From contig JAUXRX010000021.1 of the NCBI GenBank assembly GCA_030681645.1, positions 97,782 to 161,781 of the forward strand: DNA of 64,000 nt, given 5' to 3'. Both the position numbers and the translations under genes were made by a program. The stretch comes from Archangium sp. GTDB lineage: Bacteria; Myxococcota; Myxococcia; Myxococcales; Myxococcaceae. The notes under the pieces were generated by a model. It saw only the letters and a program-made list of their open reading frames with translations. It had not been told where the DNA came from and ran no database searches. Position 1 is the first letter of the stretch. The number at the start of each line of letters is the position of its first letter. Below, in pieces: positions 38,314-45,847 of this stretch.

Positions 38314-38946
38314 TCAGCGCCTGGGCTTGGTGGAGTAGTGCACCACGCCGTCTTCATCGGTCCAGCGATGAATGTCAGGGCCCTTCTCACGCGGCTTCGC
38401 GTCGGCCTCGGCGCGCGCGAGGGCGAGGCGGGCGGCGTCGCGCTCGAGCTCCTGCTGGTGCGCCAGCTCGAGCTGCTTGAGCTTCGCTTCCCGCTCCTGG
38501 GTGCGCACCAGCTCTTCGGCGGCGGCCTGCTGCTGCGCCTGGGCGAGGAGCTGCTGCTGCACCGCGAGCTGCTGCTGCTGCGCGAGGAGCTGCTCCTGCG
38601 CCGCCAGCTCCTGCTCCCGCGCCAGGCGGCGCTGCTCGGCCACGAGCTCCTGCTGCTGCGCCAGCTGCTGCGCCGCGAGCGCTTCCTGCCGCGCCGACAC
38701 CTGCGCCAGCTGCACGTAGTTCTGCTGCGCGAAGAAGGCCTGCTGCGCGGCGAGCTGTTGGAGCGCGAGATATTCACGCTGCTGGCGCGTGAGCCGGGGC
38801 GTGCGGACCGCGCGGTCGAACGGCATCGGGGTCAGGCGCGGCGCGTCGCTCACCCAGCCGCTGACGTAGCCGCCCCAGGAGCCCGGGACAGGCTGGGCCA
38901 GGGAAACGGAAGCAGCGAGGAGGGCGACGAGGAGGAGCGTTCGCAT
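38314..38946 (-). CDS. Exported Gln-rich coiled-coil protein with a DUF4124-like C terminus
   Basis: A 210-residue protein with a signal peptide (RTLLLVALLAASVSLAQ). Residues about 55-185 are almost entirely Gln, Ala, Glu and Leu (QQLAQQQELVAEQRRLAREQ and similar), a long coiled coil. The tail, DIHRWTDEDGVVHYSTKPRR, matches the DUF4124 pattern (W.D..G..HYS..P) found at the N terminus of many exported proteins, here moved to the C terminus. The start at 38946 is chosen for the signal peptide. It is probably periplasmic; function unknown. Confidence 0.82.
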   Translation of the reverse strand: MRTLLLVALLAASVSLAQPVPGSWGGYVSGWVSDAPRLTPMPFDRAVRTPRLTRQQREYLALQQLAAQQAFFAQQNYVQLAQVSARQEALAAQQLAQQQELVAEQRRLAREQELAAQEQLLAQQQQLAVQQQLLAQAQQQAAAEELVRTQEREAKLKQLELAHQQELERDAARLALARAEADAKPREKGPDIHRWTDEDGVVHYSTKPRR

Positions 38947-39093
38947 GTGAAGGAGCCTACTCCTGCGGCTCGTTTTGCCACAGCCGCCAGGGGTGGCACC
39001 GGGCGCAGCGGACAGGCGCGTACGCACCACGTGGGCACTGGGGGGCGGAGCGTCGGGGACAACGGCGTCGGGTCGCTGCTGATCAGCTGCCAC

Positions 39094-39189
39094 TCACCGG
39101 GGATCTTCCAATTCAAACTGCACCACCACCTCGAGCGCTGGCTCTGCATCGCCCGTTCCCGGGTCGAGCACGAAGCTCGAGCCCGTCAC
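39094..39189 (-). pseudogene. Possible gene remnant cut by the repeat doublet
   Basis: On the minus strand this reads VTGSSFVLDPGTGDAEPALE then VVVQFELEDPR and stop, a sequence that looks like a normal protein C terminus. Its upstream side is interrupted exactly at the repeat doublet (39191). It may be the tail of a gene truncated when the repeat arrived, or chance. Confidence 0.3.
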
Positions 39190-39190
39190 C

Positions 39191-39269
39191 GTTCACCCCG
39201 AGCGGAGTCGAGGGGCGACTTCCTGCGAGCCTGGGCACCAATCCCCCGACTCCGCTCGGGATGAACGGG
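39191..39269. repeat. Inverted doublet of the REP-like repeat
   Basis: A forward copy at 39191-39215 and an inverted copy at 39243-39269 are separated by 27 bases, so the pair can fold into a long stem-loop. This BIME-like arrangement also occurs at 48665-48734. Confidence 0.8.
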
Positions 39270-39390
39270 CCCGCGACGCGAATTCTGCGGACGCTGCACC
39301 CATTCGTTCGCGCCGCCCCGCCGATAAGGCAGTGACGCGCCGCACCGTGCCTTGCGGAGCGGGCCCCCGGCGAGCCACCATCTCCCCAAC

Positions 39391-40254
39391 GTGCGGATCA
39401 TTCATGTCAGCGACATTCACCACCAGCTCGACTGGCGCAGGCGTTCCTGGGCGAGCTCGGGGTGGCGGGGTGTGCCCGGCCGGCTCGAGCTGCACGGCAT
39501 GGGGCGGCTGCACCGCTTCGCCAGCGGCGTGACCGCGTGGCAGCGCATTCTCGAAGACATCGACCACCTCGAGGCAGACCACGTCATCTTCACCGGCGAC
39601 CTCACCGCGATGGGCGACGGCGCCGAGTTCGAGGCGGTGCATGCCTCGGTGCGTCACCTCACCGACGAGGGAATGCTCACGGTCATCCCGGGGAATCACG
39701 ATCGCTACACCGACTCGCCAGGCGAGCGGCACTTCGAGCGCGTCTTCGCGGGCCAGCTCGCCTCGGCGATGCCCGAGTACGCCGACGCCACGGGCTACCC
39801 CTTCGTGCGCCTGCTCGGTGACGACGTGGCCCTCATCGGCCTCGACAGCACGCGCGTGCCCGGCTGGAGCCAGTACGTGGTGGGCCACCTCGGCGCCACC
39901 CAGCTCGCCGCGCTCACCCGCATCCTCGACGACCCCCGGCTGGCGAACCGCACGGTGCACGTGCTCTCGCACCACGGCCCGCTCTCCCCCGACGGCCGCC
40001 GGGAGTGGATGGAGTCCGCCCTCGTCGACGGGCCCGCGCTGCTGCGCGTGCTCGAAGGGCGCGACGTGATGTTGCACCACGGCCATTCGCACATCCGCTC
40101 GTGGCAGCGCGCCGGTGACGAGCGTCCGCACCTCTTCGGCGGGGGCAGCTCGACCGAGCCTGGCCGCGAGGGCTACTGGATGCTCGACGTCGAAGACCAC
40201 CGCACCCTCGAGGCCGCGCATCTGCTGCCGGGTCGCGAGCGGGTTCCGTACTGA
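39391..40254 (+). CDS. Metallophosphoesterase (calcineurin-like)
   Basis: A 287-residue enzyme with the full dimetal phosphoesterase signature: DIHH at residues 7-10, FTGDLTAMGDG, PGNHD, LSHHGPL and HHGHSH. It hydrolyses phosphomono- or diesters; the arrangement resembles cNMP phosphodiesterase/Icc-like enzymes, but the substrate is not determinable. The start is the GTG at 39391 (RIIHVSDIHH), because the phosphoesterase strand normally begins at the first residues; upstream codons would read through non-conserved sequence. There is no signal peptide. Confidence 0.9.
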   Translation: MRIIHVSDIHHQLDWRRRSWASSGWRGVPGRLELHGMGRLHRFASGVTAWQRILEDIDHLEADHVIFTGDLTAMGDGAEFEAVHASVRHLTDEGMLTVIPGNHDRYTDSPGERHFERVFAGQLASAMPEYADATGYPFVRLLGDDVALIGLDSTRVPGWSQYVVGHLGATQLAALTRILDDPRLANRTVHVLSHHGPLSPDGRREWMESALVDGPALLRVLEGRDVMLHHGHSHIRSWQRAGDERPHLFGGGSSTEPGREGYWMLDVEDHRTLEAAHLLPGRERVPY

Positions 40255-40305
40255 AGCGGCAGTGGCGCGGGTGATGCACTCCTCGCTTCGCAGGAGGAAG
40301 CACCC

Positions 40306-40767
40306 ATGGCCTACGAAATCCTGACGGCGAACCTGCCCGCAAGCGAAGCGGTTGGTATTCGGACGACCATTCCGATCGACGAGCTCCCGAACTTCTTCAA
40401 CCTCGCGTTCCTCGAGCTGAGCGAGGTCATCCGCGCGGGCGGGGCGATCCCCGTCGGGCCCCCCTTCGTGCGCTACTACTCGGTGACGCAGCGCACCGCT
40501 GACGTCGAGGCGGTGATGACCTGCGACAAGCTGGTGCCGGTGAGCGGGCGGGTGAAGCCCTTGCACCTCAACCCCACGCAGGCCGCTGTCGTTCGTCACG
40601 TGGGTCGCTACGACAAGATGAAGCCGGCCTACGACGCCATCACCCAGTGGATGAGCAACAACGGCAAGCAGCCCATCGAGGCGCCGCGCGAGGTCTACGT
40701 CACCACCATCGCCGAGGTGCCAGACCCGAGTGAGTGGGTCACCCTCGTGGAGCAGCCGATCGCCTGA
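40306..40767 (+). CDS. GyrI-like/SOUL-type small-molecule-binding domain protein
   Basis: A 153-residue single-domain protein of the GyrI-like/AraC effector-binding fold. It has an N-terminal strand and helix, then GPPFVRYYSV, and AAVVRHVGRYDKMKPAYDAITQWM, the characteristic G-x-Y...L..W segment. Stand-alone members bind small hydrophobic or cationic ligands or inhibit gyrase; the ligand here is unknown. AGGAGG lies before the ATG. It follows the metallophosphoesterase gene by 51 bases and is followed by paired hairpins at 40776-40855. Confidence 0.85.
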   Translation: MAYEILTANLPASEAVGIRTTIPIDELPNFFNLAFLELSEVIRAGGAIPVGPPFVRYYSVTQRTADVEAVMTCDKLVPVSGRVKPLHLNPTQAAVVRHVGRYDKMKPAYDAITQWMSNNGKQPIEAPREVYVTTIAEVPDPSEWVTLVEQPIA

Positions 40768-40775
40768 AGCGTGCT

Positions 40776-40855
40776 CCCTCTCCCTGCGCAGCGGGGAGAG
40801 GGTTGGGGTGAGGGGCCAACGTGCGCAGCCCCTCTCCCCGCGTCGCAGGGAGAGG
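40776..40855. repeat. Pair of CCCTCTCC/GGAGAGGG hairpins
   Basis: Hairpin 1 uses CCCTCTCCC (40776-40784) and GGGAGAGGG (40794-40802). Hairpin 2 uses CCTCTCCC (40831-40838) and GGGAGAGG (40848-40855). This is the same palindromic family found within cysN. Lying eight bases after a stop codon, it may also act as a transcription terminator or mRNA stabiliser. Confidence 0.75.
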
Positions 40856-40930
40856 TTTCAAGGGTAGTCGCGCGCCCCATGCCGGCGGCAGACGTCAGGC
40901 ACGAATGAACCGCCGGGCGCTGTCCGAGGC

Positions 40931-40956
40931 CCTTCGACTCCGCTCGGGGTGAACGG
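40931..40956. repeat. REP-like repeat copy
   Basis: A nearly perfect copy (CTTCGACTCCGCTCGGGGTG) ending 24 bases before the start of the macro-like fusion gene. Confidence 0.75.
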
Positions 40957-40980
40957 TTTGCGCTTAAGCTCCCGCGGCTT

Positions 40981-41976
40981 ATGAGCGTCGAGATTCGCGT
41001 CGTGCAACAGGACCTCCTGGAGGTCGCAGCCGACGTGCTGGCCGTGAAGCATGCGCAGGGCTTCCACTCTTCCGACGGGCTGGTCGCCGAGCGCCTCGCC
41101 GGGAAGGGCGTCTCGCGCCGCGCGCTCGAGAGCGCTCCCGACGAGGCGCGCTTCACGCCGGGCCAGGGCGCGGTGGCCGCGAAGACGGTGCTCTTCCTCG
41201 GCACCGTGCCGCTCTCGAGCTTCGGGTACCACGACGTGCGCCGCTTTGGCGGGCGCGCCCTCGAGGTGCTGCCGCCCGGTACCAGCAGCCTCGCGCTCAC
41301 CCTGCACGGCGCGAACTGCGGGCTCGACGAAGGCGAAGGCGTGCTCGCGCTCGCCGGTGGGCTCATCGACGCCGTGCAGAAGGGGCTGCCGCCCGTCTCG
41401 CTGCAGCAGGTGTTCATCGTCGAGAAGCGCGAAGGGCGGGCGAAGCGCCTTCACCAGACGCTGCTCGAGCGGCTCTCGAAGATGCCCGGCGTCGCGGTCA
41501 GCGACGGGGCGTTTCGGGTGTCGCGGCCGACCGCCACCTCCGCGCCGGCCGCGCCTTCACTGCCCACGCACGGCACCGGCACCGTGCAGAAGCCGCACGC
41601 CTTCGTGGCCATGCCCTTCGCTCCCGAGTTCGAAGACATCTTTCACTACGGCCTGCAGACGCCGATTCACCGGGCGGGGCTGCTCTGCGAGCGGGTCGAC
41701 GCCGCGGTGTTCGAGGGGTTGATCATCCAGCGCATCCTCTCGCGCATCGCCAGCGCGCGCGTGGTGGTGGCCGAGCTCACCGGCGCGAACCCCAACGTGT
41801 ACCTGGAGGTCGGCTACGCATGGGCGCTCAAGGTGCCCACCGTGCTGGTGGCCCGGCACCCCGACGAGCTGCGCTTCGACGTGAAGGGCCACCGCTGCCT
41901 CATGTACGGGGGCAGCATTCGCGAGCTGGAGAAGCTGGTCTCGGCCGAGCTCCACTCGTTGGGTCTCGCGCCGTGA
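40981..41976 (+). CDS. Two-domain protein: macro/aminopeptidase-N-like domain fused to a nucleoside deoxyribosyltransferase/TIR-like domain
   Basis: A 331-residue soluble protein. Residues 1-170 form an alpha/beta domain (VEIRVVQQDLLEVAADVLAV, TVLFLGTVPLSSFGYHDVRR) that resembles macro domains and the N-terminal domain of leucyl aminopeptidases. A Pro/Ala/Thr linker follows. Residues 205-331 carry FVAMPF, DAAVFEGLIIQRILSRIASA and VVAELTGANPNVYLEVGYAW, the pattern of the deoxyribosyltransferase/TIR-like superfamily with Glu276 in the catalytic position. That superfamily cleaves N-glycosidic bonds of nucleotides or senses nucleotide signals, and macro domains bind ADP-ribose-like ligands. The next gene, a lipoprotein, overlaps by 4 bases. 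Assignment is from motifs; ligand and role are inferred. Confidence 0.75.
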   Translation: MSVEIRVVQQDLLEVAADVLAVKHAQGFHSSDGLVAERLAGKGVSRRALESAPDEARFTPGQGAVAAKTVLFLGTVPLSSFGYHDVRRFGGRALEVLPPGTSSLALTLHGANCGLDEGEGVLALAGGLIDAVQKGLPPVSLQQVFIVEKREGRAKRLHQTLLERLSKMPGVAVSDGAFRVSRPTATSAPAAPSLPTHGTGTVQKPHAFVAMPFAPEFEDIFHYGLQTPIHRAGLLCERVDAAVFEGLIIQRILSRIASARVVVAELTGANPNVYLEVGYAWALKVPTVLVARHPDELRFDVKGHRCLMYGGSIRELEKLVSAELHSLGLAP

Positions 41977-42536
41977 GGCTGGGCGTTCTGCTGGTGCTCC
42001 TCGGGGCGGGCTGCAGCGTGCGGGAGCAGTGCGCGGCGACCTGCAAGGGGTGCTGCGATCTCCAGGGGGCGTGTCACCCGGGCACCGACCCCTTCGCCTG
42101 TGGCCCGAAGGGCGACTGCCAGGCGTGCCTGGCCGGGCAGGGGTGTGACGGGGGCTGCGCCGGAGGCGAGTCCGGCTCGCAGCTCCAGTTGAGCGGCACC
42201 AACCGCTTCGTGGCGAAGAGCGGCCAGGGCTTCGTCTACGCGCAGACGGACACGGCCTTCATCATCCTGTCCGACCTCGAGCGGAAGGTGTGCCGCGACC
42301 CGAAGGTGCTGCCGAACATCGACGAGCAGTTGCTGCTGGTGAGCATGCGGCACGGGGGCACGCCGCAGTTCGAGCTGATGACCTTCGTCGACGGAGGCGT
42401 GCGCCGCGAGGTGGTGGTCGGCATGCAGACCCTGCGTGTCGCCGGCGATCGCGTTCGGGGCAACGTGACGGTCGACACGCCGGCCTTCAGGCTCGATGGC
42501 CCGGTCGACGTGCCCGTGTGTGGCGTCTTCCGCTGA
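41973..42536 (+). CDS. Small Cys-rich lipoprotein
   Basis: A 187-residue predicted lipoprotein. The GTG at 41973 overlaps the upstream stop (GTGA) and gives RLGVLLVLLGAGC, a lipobox. A Cys-rich stretch (CAATCKGCCDLQGACHPG, CQACLAGQGCDGGC) follows, like the linker modules of other lipoproteins in this window, notably the one at 53799-54839. A beta-rich domain of about 120 residues then ends the protein. Envelope role unknown. Confidence 0.8.
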   Translation: MRLGVLLVLLGAGCSVREQCAATCKGCCDLQGACHPGTDPFACGPKGDCQACLAGQGCDGGCAGGESGSQLQLSGTNRFVAKSGQGFVYAQTDTAFIILSDLERKVCRDPKVLPNIDEQLLLVSMRHGGTPQFELMTFVDGGVRREVVVGMQTLRVAGDRVRGNVTVDTPAFRLDGPVDVPVCGVFR

Positions 42537-42546
42537 GAACGCGGCT

Positions 42547-42569
42547 CCTTCTCCCCGAGGGGGAGAGGG
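42547..42569. terminator. Hairpin between convergent genes (possible bidirectional terminator)
   Basis: CCTTCTCCCC-GAG-GGGGAGAGGG forms a ten-pair stem (one T-G wobble) with a 3-base loop, ten bases after one stop codon and facing the convergent PilZ gene. It belongs to the CCCTCTCC palindrome family. There is no clear T-run, so termination is an inference. Confidence 0.5.
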
Positions 42570-42597
42570 CCAACCGGCAACCTCCGCGCAGCTCAGC

Positions 42598-42957
42598 TCA
42601 GCTCTGCTTGGCGAGCCACTCGTCGAGGAACCGGGCGATGGCCAGCTCGGAGCGCACGTCGAGCTCGGTGAAGCGCAGGTGGAAGTCGATGCCCACGCCG
42701 GCGGCCTTCACCCGCAGGATCTCGCCGCGCGCGCGCACCTCCTTCGGCACGAGCGGCAGGCGGAAGCGCACGTCGACCTCGGTGCCGTGCGGCGCCGTCT
42801 TGCCGCGCCACGAGATGCCGCCCAGCGAGAGGTCGCCGTGGCGCTCTTCCCACTCACCGTCGCGCAGGCCCACGTCGCGCACGAGGAACGCCATCGGCAC
42901 GCGCGGGCTGTCGCGGCGCTCGTCTTCGGTCGACTTCTTCTTCTTGTCTGCTGCCAT
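42598..42957 (-). CDS. PilZ domain protein (predicted c-di-GMP receptor)
   Basis: A 119-residue single-domain protein. ERRDSPRVPM supplies the RxxxR motif and DLSLGGI the D/NxSxxG motif, the two c-di-GMP-contacting elements of PilZ domains. The C-terminal GVGIDFHLRFTELDVRSELAIARFLDEW is typical of myxobacterial TIGR02266-like PilZ proteins. The start at 42957 follows GAAAG. It lies 19 bases downstream of the purine nucleoside phosphorylase gene, so the two are probably co-transcribed. It likely binds a partner to control motility, polysaccharide or development in response to c-di-GMP. Confidence 0.9.
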   Translation of the reverse strand: MAADKKKKSTEDERRDSPRVPMAFLVRDVGLRDGEWEERHGDLSLGGISWRGKTAPHGTEVDVRFRLPLVPKEVRARGEILRVKAAGVGIDFHLRFTELDVRSELAIARFLDEWLAKQS

Positions 42958-42976
42958 GGAGTCACGTCTTTCGTTG

Positions 42977-43816
42977 CTAGAACTTCGCCGCCACCTCATC
43001 GAGGAAGCGACCGATCAACTTCTGGAACGTCTGCGTCACCCGGTTCGCCGTCTCCGACACCTCGTCGTGCGAGAGGGCGTTCTTGCCGATGCCCGCGGCG
43101 AGGTTGGTGACGCAGCTGATGCCGGTCACCTTGATGCCCATGTGCGAGGCGACGATCACCTCGGGCACGGTGGACATGCCCACCGCGTCGCCGCCGAGCG
43201 TGCGCAGCATGCGAATCTCTGCAGGCGTCTCGTAGCTGGGGCCCGAGAGGCTGACGTACACGCCTTCGCGCAGGTTCACGCCCTCGGCCTTCGCGGCGGC
43301 GCGCAGCACCTCGAGCGAGGCTGGGTCGTACGCGTGAGACATGTCGGGGAAGCGGGGGCCGAGCGCCTCGACGTTCTTCCCCACCAGCGGGTTGAAGCCA
43401 GAGAGGTTGAGGTGGTCGGTGATGGCCATCAGGTCACCGACCTTGAAGTTCAGGTTGATGCCGCCGGCTGCGTTCGTCACCGTGAGGTGCTTGATGCCCA
43501 GCCGCCCCAGCACGCGCGCGGGGAAGGCGACCTGCCACGGCTGATAGCCCTCGTAGAAGTGCACCCGGCCCTGCATCGCCACCACGGGCACTGTGCCGCG
43601 GTAACCGAGCACGAGCCGGCCCGCGTGACCGTGCACCGACGAGATGGGGAAGTCGGGCAGCTCGCTGTAGTCGATGGACACGGGGCGCTCGAGCGAGTCG
43701 GCGAACGCGCCCAGGCCACTGCCGAGAATGATGCCGAGCTTCGGTTCAAAGCCCGGTGCCTTCTTCCGAATCACCGCCGTGCATGCGTCGAGGCGGGCCA
43801 CCAGGTCATCTGCCAT
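42977..43816 (-). CDS. Purine nucleoside phosphorylase (PNP-I, trimeric type)
   Basis: A 279-residue enzyme of purine salvage that cleaves inosine or guanosine with phosphate to the base and ribose-1-phosphate. LGIILGSGLGAFAD is the phosphate loop, HGHAGRLVLG and MQGRVHFYEGY follow, TNAAGGIN is the central motif, and GPSYETPAEIRM with VGMSTVPEVIVA form the purine site. SCVTNLAAGI completes the trimeric PNP (DeoD2/PunA-like) signature. Residue choice in TNLAAG fits 6-oxopurine specificity. The start is the ATG at 43816 (MADDLVARL). It is the first gene of a two-gene unit with the PilZ gene. Confidence 0.93.
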   Translation of the reverse strand: MADDLVARLDACTAVIRKKAPGFEPKLGIILGSGLGAFADSLERPVSIDYSELPDFPISSVHGHAGRLVLGYRGTVPVVAMQGRVHFYEGYQPWQVAFPARVLGRLGIKHLTVTNAAGGINLNFKVGDLMAITDHLNLSGFNPLVGKNVEALGPRFPDMSHAYDPASLEVLRAAAKAEGVNLREGVYVSLSGPSYETPAEIRMLRTLGGDAVGMSTVPEVIVASHMGIKVTGISCVTNLAAGIGKNALSHDEVSETANRVTQTFQKLIGRFLDEVAAKF

Positions 43817-43933
43817 GGGGGGAGGATACACAGGTGCCCGGAAGCACACAGTTTTCGACTATGAATCCCGATGGACCGGCGGCCGTCCATGCCGCGTCCC
43901 ACCTCTTACCCCGCAGTTTACGAGGTCTGCCCC

Positions 43934-44149
43934 ATGAACCGTTCGCTCTCGCTGCTCGCCCTCCTCTCGTTGTCGGCCTTTGCCCAGGGTGCCCCGGCCC
44001 CGGCCCCCGCGCCTGCTCCGGCCGCGGGTGAAGCGGCGGCTCCTCCCGCGGGCGGCACGGCCACCACCTCGACGCCGAAGGGCACGGGCACGAAGAAGGA
44101 GAAGCCCGCGCCGCCTCCCGAGGCCGCGAAGGCGCCCGAGAAGAAGTAA
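43934..44149 (+). CDS. Small exported Ala/Pro-rich protein
   Basis: A 71-residue predicted product starting MNRSLSLLALLSLSAFAQGAP, a cleavable signal peptide. An Ala/Pro repeat, then a Thr/Lys/Pro tail ending in APEKK, follow. There is no folded domain. It is divergent from the purine nucleoside phosphorylase gene. Small proteins of this composition are common in the group and easy to over-predict, but the signal peptide and codon pattern support it. Confidence 0.6.
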   Translation: MNRSLSLLALLSLSAFAQGAPAPAPAPAPAAGEAAAPPAGGTATTSTPKGTGTKKEKPAPPPEAAKAPEKK

Positions 44150-44170
44150 GTCAATGCCGGCCGCCTCGTC

Positions 44171-44325
44171 AGTTGGTGATTTCCGGGCGGCAGGGGAACC
44201 CGCACGGTCGCGCGCGTGCCCCGGTCCTTGGCCGAGATCAGCTCGACGCTGCCGCCCAGCCGTTCCGCATGCAGCGCGATGGCGGGGGCGAGTCAGGCAA
44301 GGTTGGCTCGCGCCCCGGGCTTGTC
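44171..44325 (-). pseudogene. Relic of a sensor histidine kinase (end of the ATPase domain)
   Basis: On the minus strand the segment reads DKPGARANLA-stop-LAPAIALHAERLGGSVELISA, then KDRGTRATVRVPLPP. This is the typical close of a histidine-kinase ATPase domain (G...GLGLAI...H.G.i...s...GT...v.lP). An in-frame TGA interrupts it, the GLGL box is degraded to LAPA, and there is no upstream remainder, since a different gene starts on the left. It is a decayed fragment left by deletion. Confidence 0.55.
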
Positions 44326-44334
44326 CAGCTGCCG

Positions 44335-45543
44335 CTACTTCTTGCCGCCGCCGCCCCTGGTCGCCGTGATGCAGATGTCCAGGTAGGTGAGGTTGTTGGT
44401 CTGGTCCACCACCGGCACGTAGAGCGCGCCGGATTCCTCTTCCTCGGCAGCCGGGAGCGCCGCCGCCAGCGGCGCCGCTGCGAGGGCGGCCTCCGGAGGG
44501 GCGAGGGTGTTGGCGCCCGCCTCGGTGGGCGTCCGCCAGGTGGAGAAGTCCACCGACTGGTTCGGCGTGTAGAAGGTGAGGCGCCACCAGCCCGCCTTGT
44601 TGACCGCCGGCGGCACCGTCGCGCTGCGCAGGTTCCAGTTGTAGCCGTAGACGTAGCTGCCCTTGATGTTCAGCTCCGCGGTGTACACGGCGTCGGAGAG
44701 CAGCCAGGCGCCGTCCCACAGGTGGGCGACCGGGTCCCACGTGCGCACGATGGGGGTCGCCTGCCCGGGCGCGGTGGGGCAGGAGGCGGGGCCGTTGAGC
44801 AGCTTGCTGATGTTCAGCCGGGCGGCCGCGCTGTTGTTCACCGCGTACGGCCACAGGGGGAAGCCGTACGGCACCGGCGCGGCGGCCTCGGTGGCGTGCA
44901 CGCCCCACAGCTCGTTGGTGCCCTGGCCGAACACGTGCCACACCTCGAAGCGGACGAGGGGCGTCACCAGGGTGGTGAAGGTGTTGGTCTCGACCCGGAT
45001 GATCTGCGCCGGCCAGCTGCGGCTCTCCAGGTTGTCACCCCAGTCGACGTAGTCGACGGGCAGCGACAGCACGCCCGAGCCGAGGTACCCGGCCTGCCAC
45101 TGGTTGAGGGCGGTCTTCTGCCAGTAGATGCGCTCGAGGTTCGGCGTCGCCGGGTCGTCGAGCGCCGGGTCGGTCACGTACTCGAAGCCCTCGCACGCGC
45201 CGCCCGCCGCCACGCAGGCGGCCGCGCTGATCGGCGTCACCGTGCTCGCGTTCGGGTCCACGCACGAGGTGTTCGGGTAGGTGGTGGTGCCGATGGTCTC
45301 GGGCTTCAGGCAGCCGTAGGACATCCCGTTGGGGAAGGTGGCGTCCAACCGGTGCGAGCCGATGACGCCGGTCTGGCCCGGAGCCCCGAAGAACAGGGCC
45401 GGGTACGAGAGGTTGTTGGCCACCTCCACGACCGGCCTGCCTCCGCCCTGTCCCGGCCCACCCGGCCCTGCCGCGAATGAGGTGAGGGCAAGCGCGAGCA
45501 CTGCAACCGCGCCTCTCAAGTTCCACCAGTCGATGCGTCTCAT
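44335..45543 (-). CDS. Secreted protein of unknown function
   Basis: A 402-residue protein with a strong ribosome site (AAAGGAG) and a signal peptide ending about residue 25 (GAVAVLALALTSFAAG). The mature protein is rich in Trp, Tyr, Asn and Thr (YVYGYNWNLRSA, WWRLTFYTPNQSVDFSTW), typical of secreted beta-sandwich proteins, with six Cys. A Pro/Ala/Glu linker near residue 355 separates a short C-terminal strand pair, and the end is a Gly-Gly-Gly-Gly-Lys-Lys tail. I recognise no family. Confidence 0.75.
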   Translation of the reverse strand: MRRIDWWNLRGAVAVLALALTSFAAGPGGPGQGGGRPVVEVANNLSYPALFFGAPGQTGVIGSHRLDATFPNGMSYGCLKPETIGTTTYPNTSCVDPNASTVTPISAAACVAAGGACEGFEYVTDPALDDPATPNLERIYWQKTALNQWQAGYLGSGVLSLPVDYVDWGDNLESRSWPAQIIRVETNTFTTLVTPLVRFEVWHVFGQGTNELWGVHATEAAAPVPYGFPLWPYAVNNSAAARLNISKLLNGPASCPTAPGQATPIVRTWDPVAHLWDGAWLLSDAVYTAELNIKGSYVYGYNWNLRSATVPPAVNKAGWWRLTFYTPNQSVDFSTWRTPTEAGANTLAPPEAALAAAPLAAALPAAEEEESGALYVPVVDQTNNLTYLDICITATRGGGGKK

Positions 45544-45847
45544 GACGTTGCTCCTTTTCTTTTTCCCCGCACCCGGCTCCGGAGCATCGGCTGTGCCCGG
45601 GAATGATCCGAGCGGAGGGGGCGCCGGGAGTCGAAGAAGGAGCACTGTTCTGCGCGCAAAGACGAAGAAGTTGCAGTCATGCGAGCGGCCGTCCAAGGAG
45701 CAGCTCTCCCAGGAGGGAGAAGCGCGTGCCCGCCACGCCCGGCACCGGCGCGTCCGGGGGCACCACCGGGGTGAGCGAGCTGGTTGGCGCGCGCGATGCT
45801 GAGGCCGGAGCGCATGACGACCAACGTTCGGGCCGCCGCGGAGGCGG
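45544..45847. other. 304-base gap without a recognised gene
   Basis: Between two minus-strand genes. The part next to 45543 must hold the promoter and ribosome site of the secreted protein. The minus strand also reads LTPVVPPDAPVPGVAGTRF then SLLGELLLGRPLA and stop near 45680-45770, which might be another degraded gene tail. No RNA or repeat was recognised. Confidence 0.4.

Larger units (their letters stand above)
38947..39390. other. 444-base gene-poor gap with repeat doublet and a gene remnant
   Basis: Between the divergent Gln-rich protein gene and the metallophosphoesterase gene. It holds a 31-codon gene-tail-like fragment (39094-39189, minus) that abuts an inverted doublet of the dispersed repeat (39191-39269). 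I see no complete gene or RNA in it; promoters for both flanking genes should lie here. Confidence 0.6.

Noticed and set aside
40306..42536. A defence island around the macro-like fusion gene
   Set aside because: Neighbours are a GyrI-like protein, a small lipoprotein, a PilZ protein and PNP. No other defence family is present, so island status is not supported, although the fusion itself remains interesting.
43870..43889. ATGGAC-N8-GTCCAT inverted repeat before the small Ala/Pro-rich gene
   Set aside because: The dyad is short (6 bases), GC-rich in the loop and not repeated near other genes. It is too weak to report as a site.
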